IMG/VR virus record: IMGVR_UViG_3300042396_000417
Location: 1 to 22,810 of that record
DNA length: 22,810 nucleotides
Origin: a virus
Strand: one strand, 5' to 3'
Shown here: one piece after another, positions 7,523 to 17,685 of the stretch
Layout of the letters: the number at the start of each line of letters is the position of its first letter
Position numbering within the stretch: the first letter of the stretch is position 1
Translations under genes and position numbers: made by a program
Notes under the pieces: model-generated
Database searches by the model: none
What the model was told of the DNA's origin: nothing
Seen by the model: only the letters and a program-made list of their open reading frames with translations

Positions 7523-7693
7523 GTGGAAAAACGAGGCGTAATTGAGCCGGGCCGCACTCCTGAAGAGCAGCCAATAGCGGCAGATAATAAACTGCACGAA
7601 AAATCGGCAGCTATAGCGGATCTAGACAATGACTTTCGTAAGCGGGCGGCTAACACGGCCTGCACGCATGTAGACGCTGCTGCCAAAAAATAA
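7523..7693 (+). CDS. Small charged protein, 56 aa, GTG start
   Basis: This short reading frame fills the space between the 303-aa gene and the portal gene. It starts with GTG at 7523 and ends with TAA at 7691-7693. GGAG at 7511-7514 gives a correct eight-base spacing to the GTG. The product begins MEKRGVIEPGRTPEEQP, is strongly charged, and is probably helical in its second half (EKSAAIADLDNDFRKRAANT), ending in AAAKK. The portal ribosome site (AAGGA) overlaps its stop codon, so the two are likely coupled. The function is unknown. The good ribosome site and exact fit between neighbours make it a real gene in my judgement. Confidence 0.65.
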   Translation: MEKRGVIEPGRTPEEQPIAADNKLHEKSAAIADLDNDFRKRAANTACTHVDAAAKK

Positions 7694-7704
7694 GGAATGT
7701 AGCC

Positions 7705-9669
7705 TTGTCACAAATGCTCGGCCCTTCGTCGCAAGCTGGTTTTGGAACATTGGGCCGCGGCGTAATGTCCGATGAGCGGTTTCCAGACCCGTTCTGCGAC
7801 GTCGCCAGCCTGTCGATGCCGGAAAGTATTCAGACCGCATTGCGCTGGTGTGAGTACATCATGAACGCCAACGGACCGTACAGGCAGGCCGTTGACCGCG
7901 TCGTGTCCTACTTCATCACTGACATCGAAGTCAAAGATGCTGGCGAAAATACTGTCGGTCGCGAAGAGAAAGAAAAGTTTCGTGTCTTTCTTGACGACAC
8001 GCTCAGCATTAAAAACGTGCTTCATACCGTCGCCATGGATTACATGACGTACGGCAACTCGTTTACAAGTTTGCTTATTCCGTTCCGGCGTTATTTGTCT
8101 TGCAATGGCTGCGGACTTGAAATGCCGCTGCGGAAAGTTCACGCAACCGCTAGTTGTAATTTTAAGTGGGAGAATTTTGAGTTTTACGCTTCGTGCCCTA
8201 ACTGCAAGACGCACGGTAAGTGGCGCCATATTGACCGCCGGGCAGGCAATGATGACGGCATCAAAGTTAAACGATGGAGTCCGCACGAGATTGACATTCT
8301 TTGGGACCCGTACAGCACAGAGTGCACGTATGTCTGGAAGATCCCCGAAGACTATCGGAACATGATCAAGCAGGGCTACCTGCATTATTTAGACCACGCG
8401 AATTGGGAAGTCATTCAAGCCATTAAAGATGGTAAAAACTTAATGTTCGACAAGGACGTTATTTTCCATCTTAAAGAAGACGCGCTCGCTGGCATGCGTA
8501 ATCGCGGCTGGGGCATCTCACGCATCCTGACCAATTTCCGTGAGGCGTGGTATTACCAGATTTTAAAGCGATACAACGAAGCCATTGCACTCGATTACGT
8601 AGTGCCGTTCCGGGTTATTACGCCGGCACCAAAGGGTGGCGACCCCACATCGGGCGACCCAGTGCACACAATCAATCTCTCGAGTTTTTCTGCTCGCGTA
8701 CAGTCAATGCTGCGAGCGCGGCGAAGTGACCCGGCACGCTGGAACGTGCTGCCGTTCCCTGTGAATTACCAGGCCCTTGGCGGCGATGCCAGTCAGTTAG
8801 CCCCCAAAGATTTAATCGACCAAGGTCTCGAGACTCTCTTGAAGTGCATCGGCATGCCTGTGGAGTTATTTAACGGCACGCTGACGTTGCAGGCGGCACC
8901 GACAGCCTTGCGGTTATTCGAAGCGAACTGGGGGCATTTACCGCATAACCTTAATCTTTTTCTCAACAAATTAGCGGACTCTGTTTCGCGCACGTTGTCT
9001 TGGGACCCGGTGGTTGTCAGGTTGCAACGCGTCACGCACGCCGACGACCTTAATCGGCAGATGGCCAAACTGCAACTCATGCAGGGGGCGGCGATCAGCA
9101 AGACGACAGGCCTGGCAAGCGTTGGGCTGGATTACGAAGAAGAGACAAAGCGTATGCTGGATGAAGAACGTATCTACGCAGACGAGCAGCGACGCATGCA
9201 AGAAGAAATGCAACAGGCCGACCAGATGCAGGCTATGTCGCAGCCGGCCAGCATGCTCGCGGGCGTTGGCGATACTGGATCTGGTGCGACAGGTATGCCA
9301 CAGGGCGGGGCACCTCCCGCAGGCGGTATGCCGCCGGGCGGCGCACCTGCACCGGCTGGTGGCGCACCGGCTATGCCCGGCACGCAGCCGAGTTCTGTGG
9401 ATCAGTTTATTACGCAGCGTCAAAACTCGCCCAATGTGCCGCGGACGCCAGAAGAGTTGCAAGCACAGGCACAACTTATTGCTAATCAACTTCTGTCGAT
9501 GCCCGAAGCACTCAAGGACTCCGAACTTATCAAGCTTAAACGGGCTGACAATATGATGCACTCGTTAGTGACGAGCATTATGGACGATATTCGTCAGCAG
9601 GCACGTACGCAGGGCGGCGCAATGGTTATGCAGCAGCAGTATGGGCAGGGCGGAGCGCCACCGCAGTAA
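7705..9669 (+). CDS. Portal protein
   Basis: This is the portal protein, the twelve-subunit ring at the head vertex through which DNA is packaged and to which the tail joins. Family-like features include RWCEYIMNANGPYRQAVDRV near the N-terminus, MDYMTYGNSF at about 111-120, long alternating helices and strands, and a C-terminal crown of helices (TKRMLDEERIYADEQRRMQE). Residues 131-170 hold an unusual insertion with two CX2C pairs (Cys133/136 and Cys164/167), probably a zinc-binding module. Residues about 525-560 are a Gly/Pro/Ala-rich flexible linker before a final helical, Gln-rich tail. I accept the TTG start because AAGGA (7692-7696) lies eight bases before it. The ATG nine bases later is too far from that site. 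Length, 654 aa, is within the usual portal range. Confidence 0.82.
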   Translation: MSQMLGPSSQAGFGTLGRGVMSDERFPDPFCDVASLSMPESIQTALRWCEYIMNANGPYRQAVDRVVSYFITDIEVKDAGENTVGREEKEKFRVFLDDTLSIKNVLHTVAMDYMTYGNSFTSLLIPFRRYLSCNGCGLEMPLRKVHATASCNFKWENFEFYASCPNCKTHGKWRHIDRRAGNDDGIKVKRWSPHEIDILWDPYSTECTYVWKIPEDYRNMIKQGYLHYLDHANWEVIQAIKDGKNLMFDKDVIFHLKEDALAGMRNRGWGISRILTNFREAWYYQILKRYNEAIALDYVVPFRVITPAPKGGDPTSGDPVHTINLSSFSARVQSMLRARRSDPARWNVLPFPVNYQALGGDASQLAPKDLIDQGLETLLKCIGMPVELFNGTLTLQAAPTALRLFEANWGHLPHNLNLFLNKLADSVSRTLSWDPVVVRLQRVTHADDLNRQMAKLQLMQGAAISKTTGLASVGLDYEEETKRMLDEERIYADEQRRMQEEMQQADQMQAMSQPASMLAGVGDTGSGATGMPQGGAPPAGGMPPGGAPAPAGGAPAMPGTQPSSVDQFITQRQNSPNVPRTPEELQAQAQLIANQLLSMPEALKDSELIKLKRADNMMHSLVTSIMDDIRQQARTQGGAMVMQQQYGQGGAPPQ

Positions 9670-9673
9670 CAAC

Positions 9674-10717
9674 ATGCGTGTCGGAATTCACACCCACTAC
9701 TCCCACTGCGACCAGGCGTACTTCTGTGTGCGTCTTGTAGATTTTTTACGGGCGAACGGCGTCGAGTTCAGCATCTATTCTGAAAATGGGCCGGGCAAGT
9801 TACGCATTCCGTACGACAGCGCAGTAACGCACAAAGGGTTAACGCGTTACACTGATTGGGCTAAAAAACAAACAGCCATAATCTGGACACACGTGCCAAA
9901 AATAGAGCAAATAAATTTTGCAAATAGGCACGACAAGCTGACGGTGCTGGTGCCCATGTGGCAGGAAATGATGCCGCCGCTTAAAAAAGCCATGCAGCGG
10001 GCTGATACCGTAGTCGCGATGTCAGCCGAATGCCGCGAACTGTTTAGTGACGTGTATAACGTTCGAGCAACGTCATACATTCCTTTTGACACCGGGCTGC
10101 CCGTCACAAAAAAAGATGCTCGTGTCAACGGGCGCCGGGTAAAGATTTTTTTACCTTGGTTTGACCGTAATGCTAGGTGTGCTCATAGCAACTTCTTATC
10201 TGATCTAGCGTATCTGTTTGAGCACATGCCTGACGCTGAATTAACCGTGGCAATTATGTCGAGCCGGTTTTCGCCAGCCATTGCCAAATTTTTTCAGGCT
10301 CTCGGCCAGCGTACAAATGGCCGTGTTAAATTAGTAAGAAACGTGCCATTCGCTAAAAGAGCCAGCCTGTACGGGGAGCACGATTTAACGCTGTTTCCGG
10401 CGGAATGTGACAACTATGGTTTTTGTGGTTTAACGTCAATTAGTTGTGGTACGCCAGTTTTGTCATTTGCGGTTTCTCCGCAACTAGATTACGTTTATCC
10501 AAACGAGAACGGCGTTTTGGTGCGCACGAAAACCGATTATGACGAAAACGGAGTGCCGCACGCCGTTCCCGACTACGACCCAATGACGGCAACATTACAA
10601 ACATTAATCGCGGAACCGTGGCACATTGACAATATGAATAATCGAGTAAATTACAACCTGGCAACACGTCGCAAGTCGTTCGAGGCTGGCTGGAAAAAAA
10701 TACTCGGTATTGCATAG
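9674..10717 (+). CDS. GT-B (GT4-like) glycosyltransferase
   Basis: This looks like a retaining GT-B glycosyltransferase. There is an N-terminal Rossmann-like half (MRVGIHTHYSHCDQAYFCVR), a middle linker (MSAECRELFSDVYNV), and a C-terminal nucleotide-sugar half beginning about residue 155 (RRVKIFLPWFDRN). The donor-site signature is at 241-261: FPAECDNYGF followed by CGLTSISCGTP. In typical GT4 enzymes this region carries an E-x7-E pair before CGxP. Here the second glutamate position is Thr254 and the position eight residues before it is Asp246, so the motif is degenerate. I chose the ATG at 9674, four bases after the portal stop. An in-frame GTG at 9641 would lie inside the portal gene. The acceptor is unknown; virion proteins, host glycans or phage DNA are all possible. 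Confidence 0.75.
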   Translation: MRVGIHTHYSHCDQAYFCVRLVDFLRANGVEFSIYSENGPGKLRIPYDSAVTHKGLTRYTDWAKKQTAIIWTHVPKIEQINFANRHDKLTVLVPMWQEMMPPLKKAMQRADTVVAMSAECRELFSDVYNVRATSYIPFDTGLPVTKKDARVNGRRVKIFLPWFDRNARCAHSNFLSDLAYLFEHMPDAELTVAIMSSRFSPAIAKFFQALGQRTNGRVKLVRNVPFAKRASLYGEHDLTLFPAECDNYGFCGLTSISCGTPVLSFAVSPQLDYVYPNENGVLVRTKTDYDENGVPHAVPDYDPMTATLQTLIAEPWHIDNMNNRVNYNLATRRKSFEAGWKKILGIA

Positions 10718-10740
10718 TGGTGTGGCACATGGAGGTGCCG

Positions 10741-11508
10741 ATGAAAAAATCAGATGTGTTGTGTACGCAACGCACGATAGACTTCGCTAAACAGTACTAC
10801 GGCCAGAGAAAAACTCTTTCTGGGCAAGCATTAATTGACCACTGTATTTTGGTCGCCCGGCAAGCCGAGTTAATTGCGCAGAAGTTGTATCAAGACGTCC
10901 GGGTTGATTTTTTACCGGACAGCACAAAAGACAGCATTGCAGCTATTGTGCACGCGTCGCTGCTCCACGACGTAATTCAGGTCAGTGACTGTGCATTTGA
11001 AAATGTCGCGGAGACGACGACTGTGCAGATAGCGGCCATGGTCGCCGACATAAGCCGCGACTTCCGGCTCGTCGAAACAAAGCGTGACATGGAATTCCGG
11101 GGGCGTGTCAGTCAGAGCCCAGTGGGCGCTCAAATCATCGTGGCCGCTGATATTATTTGTACAGCCCGCGAAGCCGCCAAAGTATTAGAGGCGAATGGCA
11201 TAACAGCCGTGCCCGCCGTCAAAAAAATCTTGACGCAACTAGACGGCGACCTACTTGCAATCTACGCCGCAAACAGGTATTACATGCTGCGTTTGTATGT
11301 GCACGCTGCACGTAACATGCTTAACGACATAAGCCAAAAAATTAAAGAATGCAAACACCAGGCTAAGACGGCCCGGCACGCGGCAAACAGCATGCAACGG
11401 TTAAAAGAAAAACTGGCGGCAAAGGCTAATGATAAGCCAACTACGGTAAAAAAGAAAAGGAGTGTGCGGTATGCAAAAAAGCGAACTGCTGACGACGATT
11501 CTCAATGA
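10741..11508 (+). CDS. HD-domain phosphohydrolase (SpoT/MESH1-like)
   Basis: This is a metal-dependent HD hydrolase. The ligands are visible in order: His34 (LIDHCILVA), the His76-Asp77 pair (HASLLHDVIQ), and Asp137 in VAADIICTA. The layout resembles the (p)ppGpp hydrolase domain of SpoT/MESH1 enzymes. However, the Glu-Asp pair that normally follows HD in those hydrolases is not conserved here (IQVSD), so alarmone specificity is uncertain and a nucleotide phosphatase is equally possible. The last 60 residues are a Lys/Arg-rich coiled-coil-like tail (KTARHAANSMQRLKEKLAAK) ending in a basic, then acidic stretch. The ATG at 10741 has GGAGGTG ending four bases upstream. An in-frame GTG exists at 10717 but is less likely. 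It sits just before the thymidylate kinase region, in keeping with nucleotide metabolism. Confidence 0.75.
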   Translation: MKKSDVLCTQRTIDFAKQYYGQRKTLSGQALIDHCILVARQAELIAQKLYQDVRVDFLPDSTKDSIAAIVHASLLHDVIQVSDCAFENVAETTTVQIAAMVADISRDFRLVETKRDMEFRGRVSQSPVGAQIIVAADIICTAREAAKVLEANGITAVPAVKKILTQLDGDLLAIYAANRYYMLRLYVHAARNMLNDISQKIKECKHQAKTARHAANSMQRLKEKLAAKANDKPTTVKKKRSVRYAKKRTADDDSQ

Positions 11509-11791
11509 TTACGCCACCGAAAATAACAGCTCAGATGCTGACCGTGCAGCGCTAACGCAATTTTGCGATTACGCGGCGCAGTGGTTAATTAAGCATAGTT
11601 GCTTGGGTCTCGGGCACGCCGCGCACGGCTTGAATCTCAGATTCGCCGACGGCTCTGAGCTTATTCTTTTTTCAACAGCGCCTGACACTACGACGGCGGC
11701 TACTGATGTGCAAATTGGCGGTACAAGCACAAAACTTGCTGTGAATACGCCACAGGTTTTAAACACAAGTTTTCAGATTACCGGACGTTAA
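11471..11791 (+). CDS. Hypothetical phage protein, 106 aa
   Basis: This small protein has a helical N-terminal half (SELLTTILNDYATEN, AALTQFCDYAAQWLIKH) and a beta-rich second half (LNLRFADGSELILFST). It has no known family that I recognise. AAAGGAG (11456-11462) lies eight bases before the ATG at 11471. Its 5' end overlaps the HD hydrolase gene by 38 bp in another frame, so the hydrolase's basic tail is written over this ribosome site. The gene ends 22 bp before thymidylate kinase. Confidence 0.7.
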   Translation: MQKSELLTTILNDYATENNSSDADRAALTQFCDYAAQWLIKHSCLGLGHAAHGLNLRFADGSELILFSTAPDTTTAATDVQIGGTSTKLAVNTPQVLNTSFQITGR

Positions 11792-11813
11792 TTGTTGTCA
11801 TAAAGGACGTACT

Positions 11814-12518
11814 GTGTTTGTCTGTTTAGAAGGCATCGACGGCGCTGGCAAAAGCACACAAGCCAGAATGCTGGTGCAAAAATTAAATGATCTTGGCACG
11901 ACGGCCGAACTTGTAGCAGATCCCGGCACGACACGCATCGGCACGGCTATCCGGCAGATTCTTTTGCACAATGACGCCCCGATATCTAACGCGGCGCAGA
12001 TGCTTCTTTTTTCTGCCGCACGCACTGAACTCGCCGAACACATCAAACAGCGGTTATCTGAAAACGTTGTAGTGATTTGTGACCGGTGGCTGTTGTCGAC
12101 GCTCGTGTATCAGGGCGAAATAAATCAGATTGACCATGATTTTATTTTGTCTGTGTTTCGGCAGACATCTAATCTTTCTCCTGATCTTTGCGTTGTTTTA
12201 GATTTGCCACCAGAGGAGTCGGCAAAAAGAACGGGCCAGGGTCGCGACCGTTACGAGCGTGTTGATCACAAAACGCGCAGCAGAATGCGGGACGCCTATT
12301 TGCGTTTCTCAGGCTTTAGCCGCAAACAAGTCGCCGTGCCCGAGATCGCCAAGCACGGCCTGCATATTGTTAACGCTACGCTCCCGAGCGAGCGAATTCA
12401 TAACAGTATTTTTAACGCGTATACCCGTGCCGCCGAGCGTCGCGGGAAAGATGGATCGATTACCACTGTAGAAAGGATCTACGATGACGACGGTTGCTGC
12501 AACACCGACGCGGCTTGA
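11814..12518 (+). CDS. tmk: Thymidylate kinase (dTMP kinase)
   Basis: This enzyme phosphorylates dTMP to dTDP with ATP, feeding dTTP synthesis during phage replication. The P-loop is GIDGAGKST (residues 7-15). The dTMP-binding DPG motif is at 36-38, the CDRW motif at 89-92 with Ser95, and a TLVYQG segment follows (the DRY...S..AYQG block of the family). The lid region is GRDRYERVDHK, with the arginines expected to contact phosphates. The core length matches the family. After residue about 205 there is an extra tail of about 25 residues (RGKDGSITTVERIYDDDGCC) that runs 35 bp into the next gene. The GTG start has AAAGGA seven bases upstream. This is one of the most secure calls in the window. 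Confidence 0.92.
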   Translation: MFVCLEGIDGAGKSTQARMLVQKLNDLGTTAELVADPGTTRIGTAIRQILLHNDAPISNAAQMLLFSAARTELAEHIKQRLSENVVVICDRWLLSTLVYQGEINQIDHDFILSVFRQTSNLSPDLCVVLDLPPEESAKRTGQGRDRYERVDHKTRSRMRDAYLRFSGFSRKQVAVPEIAKHGLHIVNATLPSERIHNSIFNAYTRAAERRGKDGSITTVERIYDDDGCCNTDAA

Positions 12519-12972
12519 GGCAGACAGGTCAAAGGCTTTAACGCGTGCGAGGCGCAAGGCAGAAACGGCGCATCAACAGTTAAATGAAAAAACACAGATG
12601 CCGGGGTTTATCGATGAGTTAACCCAGCTTTGCGGCAATCTATTGCGGCTTGCACAGAAATATGTGCCGCACGGCCCCGCCGCCTTTGCAGACGCGGCTG
12701 AAATAGTTCGCTGCGCTAGTACGTTAAAACTAATGGGTTTGACTGTAAATGTTAATGAGCGTTTTTCTGCCGCCGTAAATTCCGACAGCGAAATGCTTAC
12801 GCCGCCTAATGATCATCGGCAGTTGCGGAACAAGGCTATCGCCGGTTTTGCTACAATTGCAGATCTGACGGATAAACCAGCGGCAGTAGGTTCACAGGAA
12901 TTTCAGCGCGGCGTACGTGAGGGCTATCGTAGGGCCAGCGACATCGCAATATCATTTCTCGAAGACATTTGA
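12484..12972 (+). CDS. Hypothetical phage protein, 162 aa, helical
   Basis: The protein is largely alpha-helical: a basic N-terminal helix (ADRSKALTRARRKAETAHQQ), a middle helical bundle (GNLLRLAQKYVPHGPAAFADAAEI), and a C-terminal segment ending in AISFLEDI. I do not recognise the family. The ATG has AAAGGA six bases upstream and lies within the end of the thymidylate kinase gene (35-bp overlap). No membrane segment or catalytic motif is visible. Confidence 0.7.
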   Translation: MTTVAATPTRLEADRSKALTRARRKAETAHQQLNEKTQMPGFIDELTQLCGNLLRLAQKYVPHGPAAFADAAEIVRCASTLKLMGLTVNVNERFSAAVNSDSEMLTPPNDHRQLRNKAIAGFATIADLTDKPAAVGSQEFQRGVREGYRRASDIAISFLEDI

Positions 12973-12984
12973 GGGTGAGCAATT

Positions 12985-13248
12985 ATGACGCAGCACATTC
13001 TAAATCAGCTGAATGACGAGAATCCAGACGCGGTATTGTTTGACAATATGCACGGGGCCCTCATTGGTTTTGGGGCCGCGGGGTATTTAAGTCCAGTGGC
13101 TATTTACAGCAAAAAACTTATGCTGGCTCAATTAATGCGTGACGGCTTATCGGCCGATGACGCGGAAGAGTATTTTTTGAGCAAATTTGTTGGGCTCTGG
13201 GCGGCAGACAATACGCCAGTAATTTTAGACGATACGCAGGGGGAGTAA
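12985..13248 (+). CDS. Conserved small phage protein of unknown function, 87 aa
   Basis: This acidic 87-aa protein matches, from memory, a small family seen across many phages and prophages. The pattern is NPDAxLxD near the start, ALIGFG, PVAIYS, then LMRDGLSADDAEEYFLSK and a closing NTPVILDD. In that family the DGxSxEEAxEYF helix is the most constant part. The role is not known to me. A good GAGGGTGAG ribosome site lies just before the ATG. It is 12 bp after the previous gene and five bases before the next. Confidence 0.75.
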   Translation: MTQHILNQLNDENPDAVLFDNMHGALIGFGAAGYLSPVAIYSKKLMLAQLMRDGLSADDAEEYFLSKFVGLWAADNTPVILDDTQGE

Positions 13249-13253
13249 CCGCG

Positions 13254-13559
13254 GTGGCCACAGTTGTTATAAACCAGCCTGATCACATAGAATTTAAGAA
13301 TCTAGCGTCCAAGACGCCCGCAGATGAGGTACCAACTTTTGCGGCCCAGGCCGGTACGTGGCAAATCGGAAATAACGAAGAAACAGGTATAGTTCTGGAT
13401 GTATTTGGAAAAGACCCCCCGCTGCTCCTCCCGCCCGACGCACGAAAGTTAGCAAAATGGCTACTTCGTGTCGCTGACGATTTGGAGGGCGTTAAAACCG
13501 AAAAGAAGAAAAAGTCCCGGCGCCACTGGGAAGAGAATGAAGACGAAAATGACTACTAG
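13254..13559 (+). CDS. Conserved small phage protein of unknown function, 101 aa
   Basis: This small protein has two parts. The first is beta-rich and includes GIVLDVFGKDPPLLLPPDA. It is followed by a helix ARKLAKWLLRVADDLEG, a pattern I recall from small unnamed phage proteins (the PDEARKLAKWL type). The tail is highly charged, with KKKKSRR followed by Glu/Asp/Asn. The GTG start at 13254 is supported by GGGGGAG about eight bases upstream. Function unknown. It precedes the collagen-like genes with a 14-bp gap, so it may be co-expressed with them. Confidence 0.75.
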   Translation: MATVVINQPDHIEFKNLASKTPADEVPTFAAQAGTWQIGNNEETGIVLDVFGKDPPLLLPPDARKLAKWLLRVADDLEGVKTEKKKKSRRHWEENEDENDY

Positions 13560-13573
13560 TGGGAGCCGGTTAA

Positions 13574-14554
13574 ATGACAGAAAAAAAGATTTCGGAACTG
13601 CCCGAAAAGCTGACGCCGATTTTAAATGACATTATTCCGCTTGTAGACACTCAAGACGCGGGTGGACTGGCGACAAAACGCACAACGTTATCGGCTATTG
13701 TTGCGTTAACTGGCGGTATTCCGTCTAGCGATAAGGGCGTGCCTAACGGCGTGGCGACGCTTAATAGTTCCGGCAAAGTCCCTACGGCGCAATTACCTGA
13801 TATCGGTTTAGGTTCCACGGGGCCGTCTGGCCTTCAAGGGCTTCTAGGCTTACAAGGTATCACTGGCGTCACAGGAGCTACAGGCCCTGCCGGCGTTACT
13901 GGTGCTACAGGGTTTACCGGGCTAACCGGTCCGTCAGGTGCTAGCATTACCGGCCCAGTTGGCATTACTGGCACTACAGGGGCTACCGGGCCTGCCGGAG
14001 CGACAGGGGTTACTGGTGCTACAGGACTAACGGGTCCGTCAGGTGCTAGCGTAACAGGCCCGAGCGGCGCTACAGGTCCTGCTGGGGTCACAGGTGTTAC
14101 TGGCGTAAGCGGCGTCAACGGTCCCACGGGTATCGGCGTAAGTGGCGTTACTGGTGTCACAGGTGCTACGGGCCCAGCTGGCGTTACGGGTGTCACAGGC
14201 CCAGTTGGCGCGACAGGCGTGACAGGCTTAAGTGCCGCAGACTCTATGTTTGAGTTTAACGTGACATTTTCCGGTGCGTCACCCGGCACTATTACAGGCC
14301 TACCAGCCGGGTGGTCATCAGCGATCTCTTCGAATGACGTGACGATTACGCACACTGTCGGCAAAGAAGTTAAAGACGTTACTTATTGGGGTTACACCGC
14401 CGGTACAGACTTGTGGCACGCACGGTATCCGACATCCACAAGCGAACTAACAATGACAGGAGCAACAAAAACGACAGCATTTAAAATTCGTATTTCGAAT
14501 TCTGTCGTGTCATGCGATACGAACGGCACAGCGCGTATTGTTTGTTTCTTCTAA
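13574..14554 (+). CDS. Collagen-like tail fibre/structural protein, 326 aa
   Basis: This is probably a trimeric virion fibre protein. Residues 1-79 form an N-terminal attachment region of a type common in phages ([29 protein letters not shown]). Residues 80-221 are a collagen-like stalk of about 45 Gly-X-Y triplets. It is interrupted three times by two-residue insertions, giving GASIT, GASVT and GIGVS, which would kink or loosen a triple helix. Thr is by far the most common Y residue. Residues 222-326 are a beta-rich C-terminal head ([33 protein letters not shown]) that likely trimerises and may bind the receptor. The ATG has a GGGAG site 8-12 bases upstream. The next gene is a larger collagen-like protein 16 bp away. 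Confidence 0.82.
   Translation: MTEKKISELPEKLTPILNDIIPLVDTQDAGGLATKRTTLSAIVALTGGIPSSDKGVPNGVATLNSSGKVPTAQLPDIGLGSTGPSGLQGLLGLQGITGVTGATGPAGVTGATGFTGLTGPSGASITGPVGITGTTGATGPAGATGVTGATGLTGPSGASVTGPSGATGPAGVTGVTGVSGVNGPTGIGVSGVTGVTGATGPAGVTGVTGPVGATGVTGLSAADSMFEFNVTFSGASPGTITGLPAGWSSAISSNDVTITHTVGKEVKDVTYWGYTAGTDLWHARYPTSTSELTMTGATKTTAFKIRISNSVVSCDTNGTARIVCFF
13811..14236 (+). repeat. Collagen-like Gly-X-Y coding repeat, first fibre
   Basis: This 426-bp stretch encodes 142 residues of Gly-X-Y triplets ([15 protein letters not shown] and similar). Codon choice varies from triplet to triplet, so the repeat is clear in protein but partly diverged in DNA. Two triplet blocks ending in LTGPSGAS recur at 13921 and 14029, which points to an internal duplication of about 108 bp. 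Confidence 0.85.
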
Positions 14555-14567
14555 CAGCAAAGCCTGA

Positions 14568-17356
<2,789 letters not shown>

Positions 17357-17357
<1 letters not shown>

Positions 17358-17638
17358 TGGGGACAATTTCTGGCGGCATCAATTTGGGTGCGCCCATTTT
17401 GCCTGCTACCGAAGAGGATATTTTTCCCACGCATGATGCGCAATACGGTAAAGGTGGTTATCGGGCCGTACCCAGTGTTGCCGCCCGTGATGCCATTCCG
17501 GTTGCACGGCTTGCGGTTGGGTCAATTGTTAAAACTATGGATACGGGCACGAACTGGATCGTCACGGCAATTTTAAATATAGCTGGACAAGATACGCCCC
17601 AGTGGGAAGCCGAACAAACAGACGGCGGCACGTTCTAA
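17357..17638 (+). CDS. Small fibre-associated protein, 93 aa
   Basis: This small protein looks like the fibre-linked family with a DAQYGKGGYRAVPSVAARDAIPVARLAVGSIVKT core. The GGYRxVxxxxxRDAIPxxRLxxGxxV pattern is found at the ends of phage tail-fibre or baseplate-associated proteins, as I recall it. A strand-rich end follows (WIVTAILNIAGQ, QWEAEQTDGGTF). The start overlaps the stop of the large collagen-like gene by one base and has GAGGTG seven bases upstream. Its place between the collagen fibre and the giant fibre suggests a joint or capping role, which is inference. Confidence 0.75.
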
Positions 17639-17685
17639 TTTGCTATACTGCTAGTAGTGTGTAACCCCAACAAAAAGGTATTTCA
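17639..17685 (+). promoter_or_regulatory. Possible extended -10 promoter before the giant fibre gene
   Basis: This 47-bp gap contains TGCTATACT (17641-17649), which fits an extended -10 element (TGnTATAAT with one mismatch). No acceptable -35 hexamer lies 16-18 bases upstream, which would be inside the end of the preceding gene. An AAAAAGG ribosome site (17672-17678) follows, seven bases before the ATG. It would let the long fibre gene be transcribed on its own, but chance occurrence is possible. Confidence 0.35.

Noticed and set aside
7708-8385. Antisense frame of 225 codons under the portal gene
   Set aside because: It lies wholly within a confidently identified + strand gene and has no supporting start signal.
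9641-9673. Earlier GTG start for the GT-B glycosyltransferase
   Set aside because: It would lie inside the portal gene and add an unrelated Arg/Asn-rich leader. The ATG at 9674 gives the usual MRVGIHTHYS strand start.
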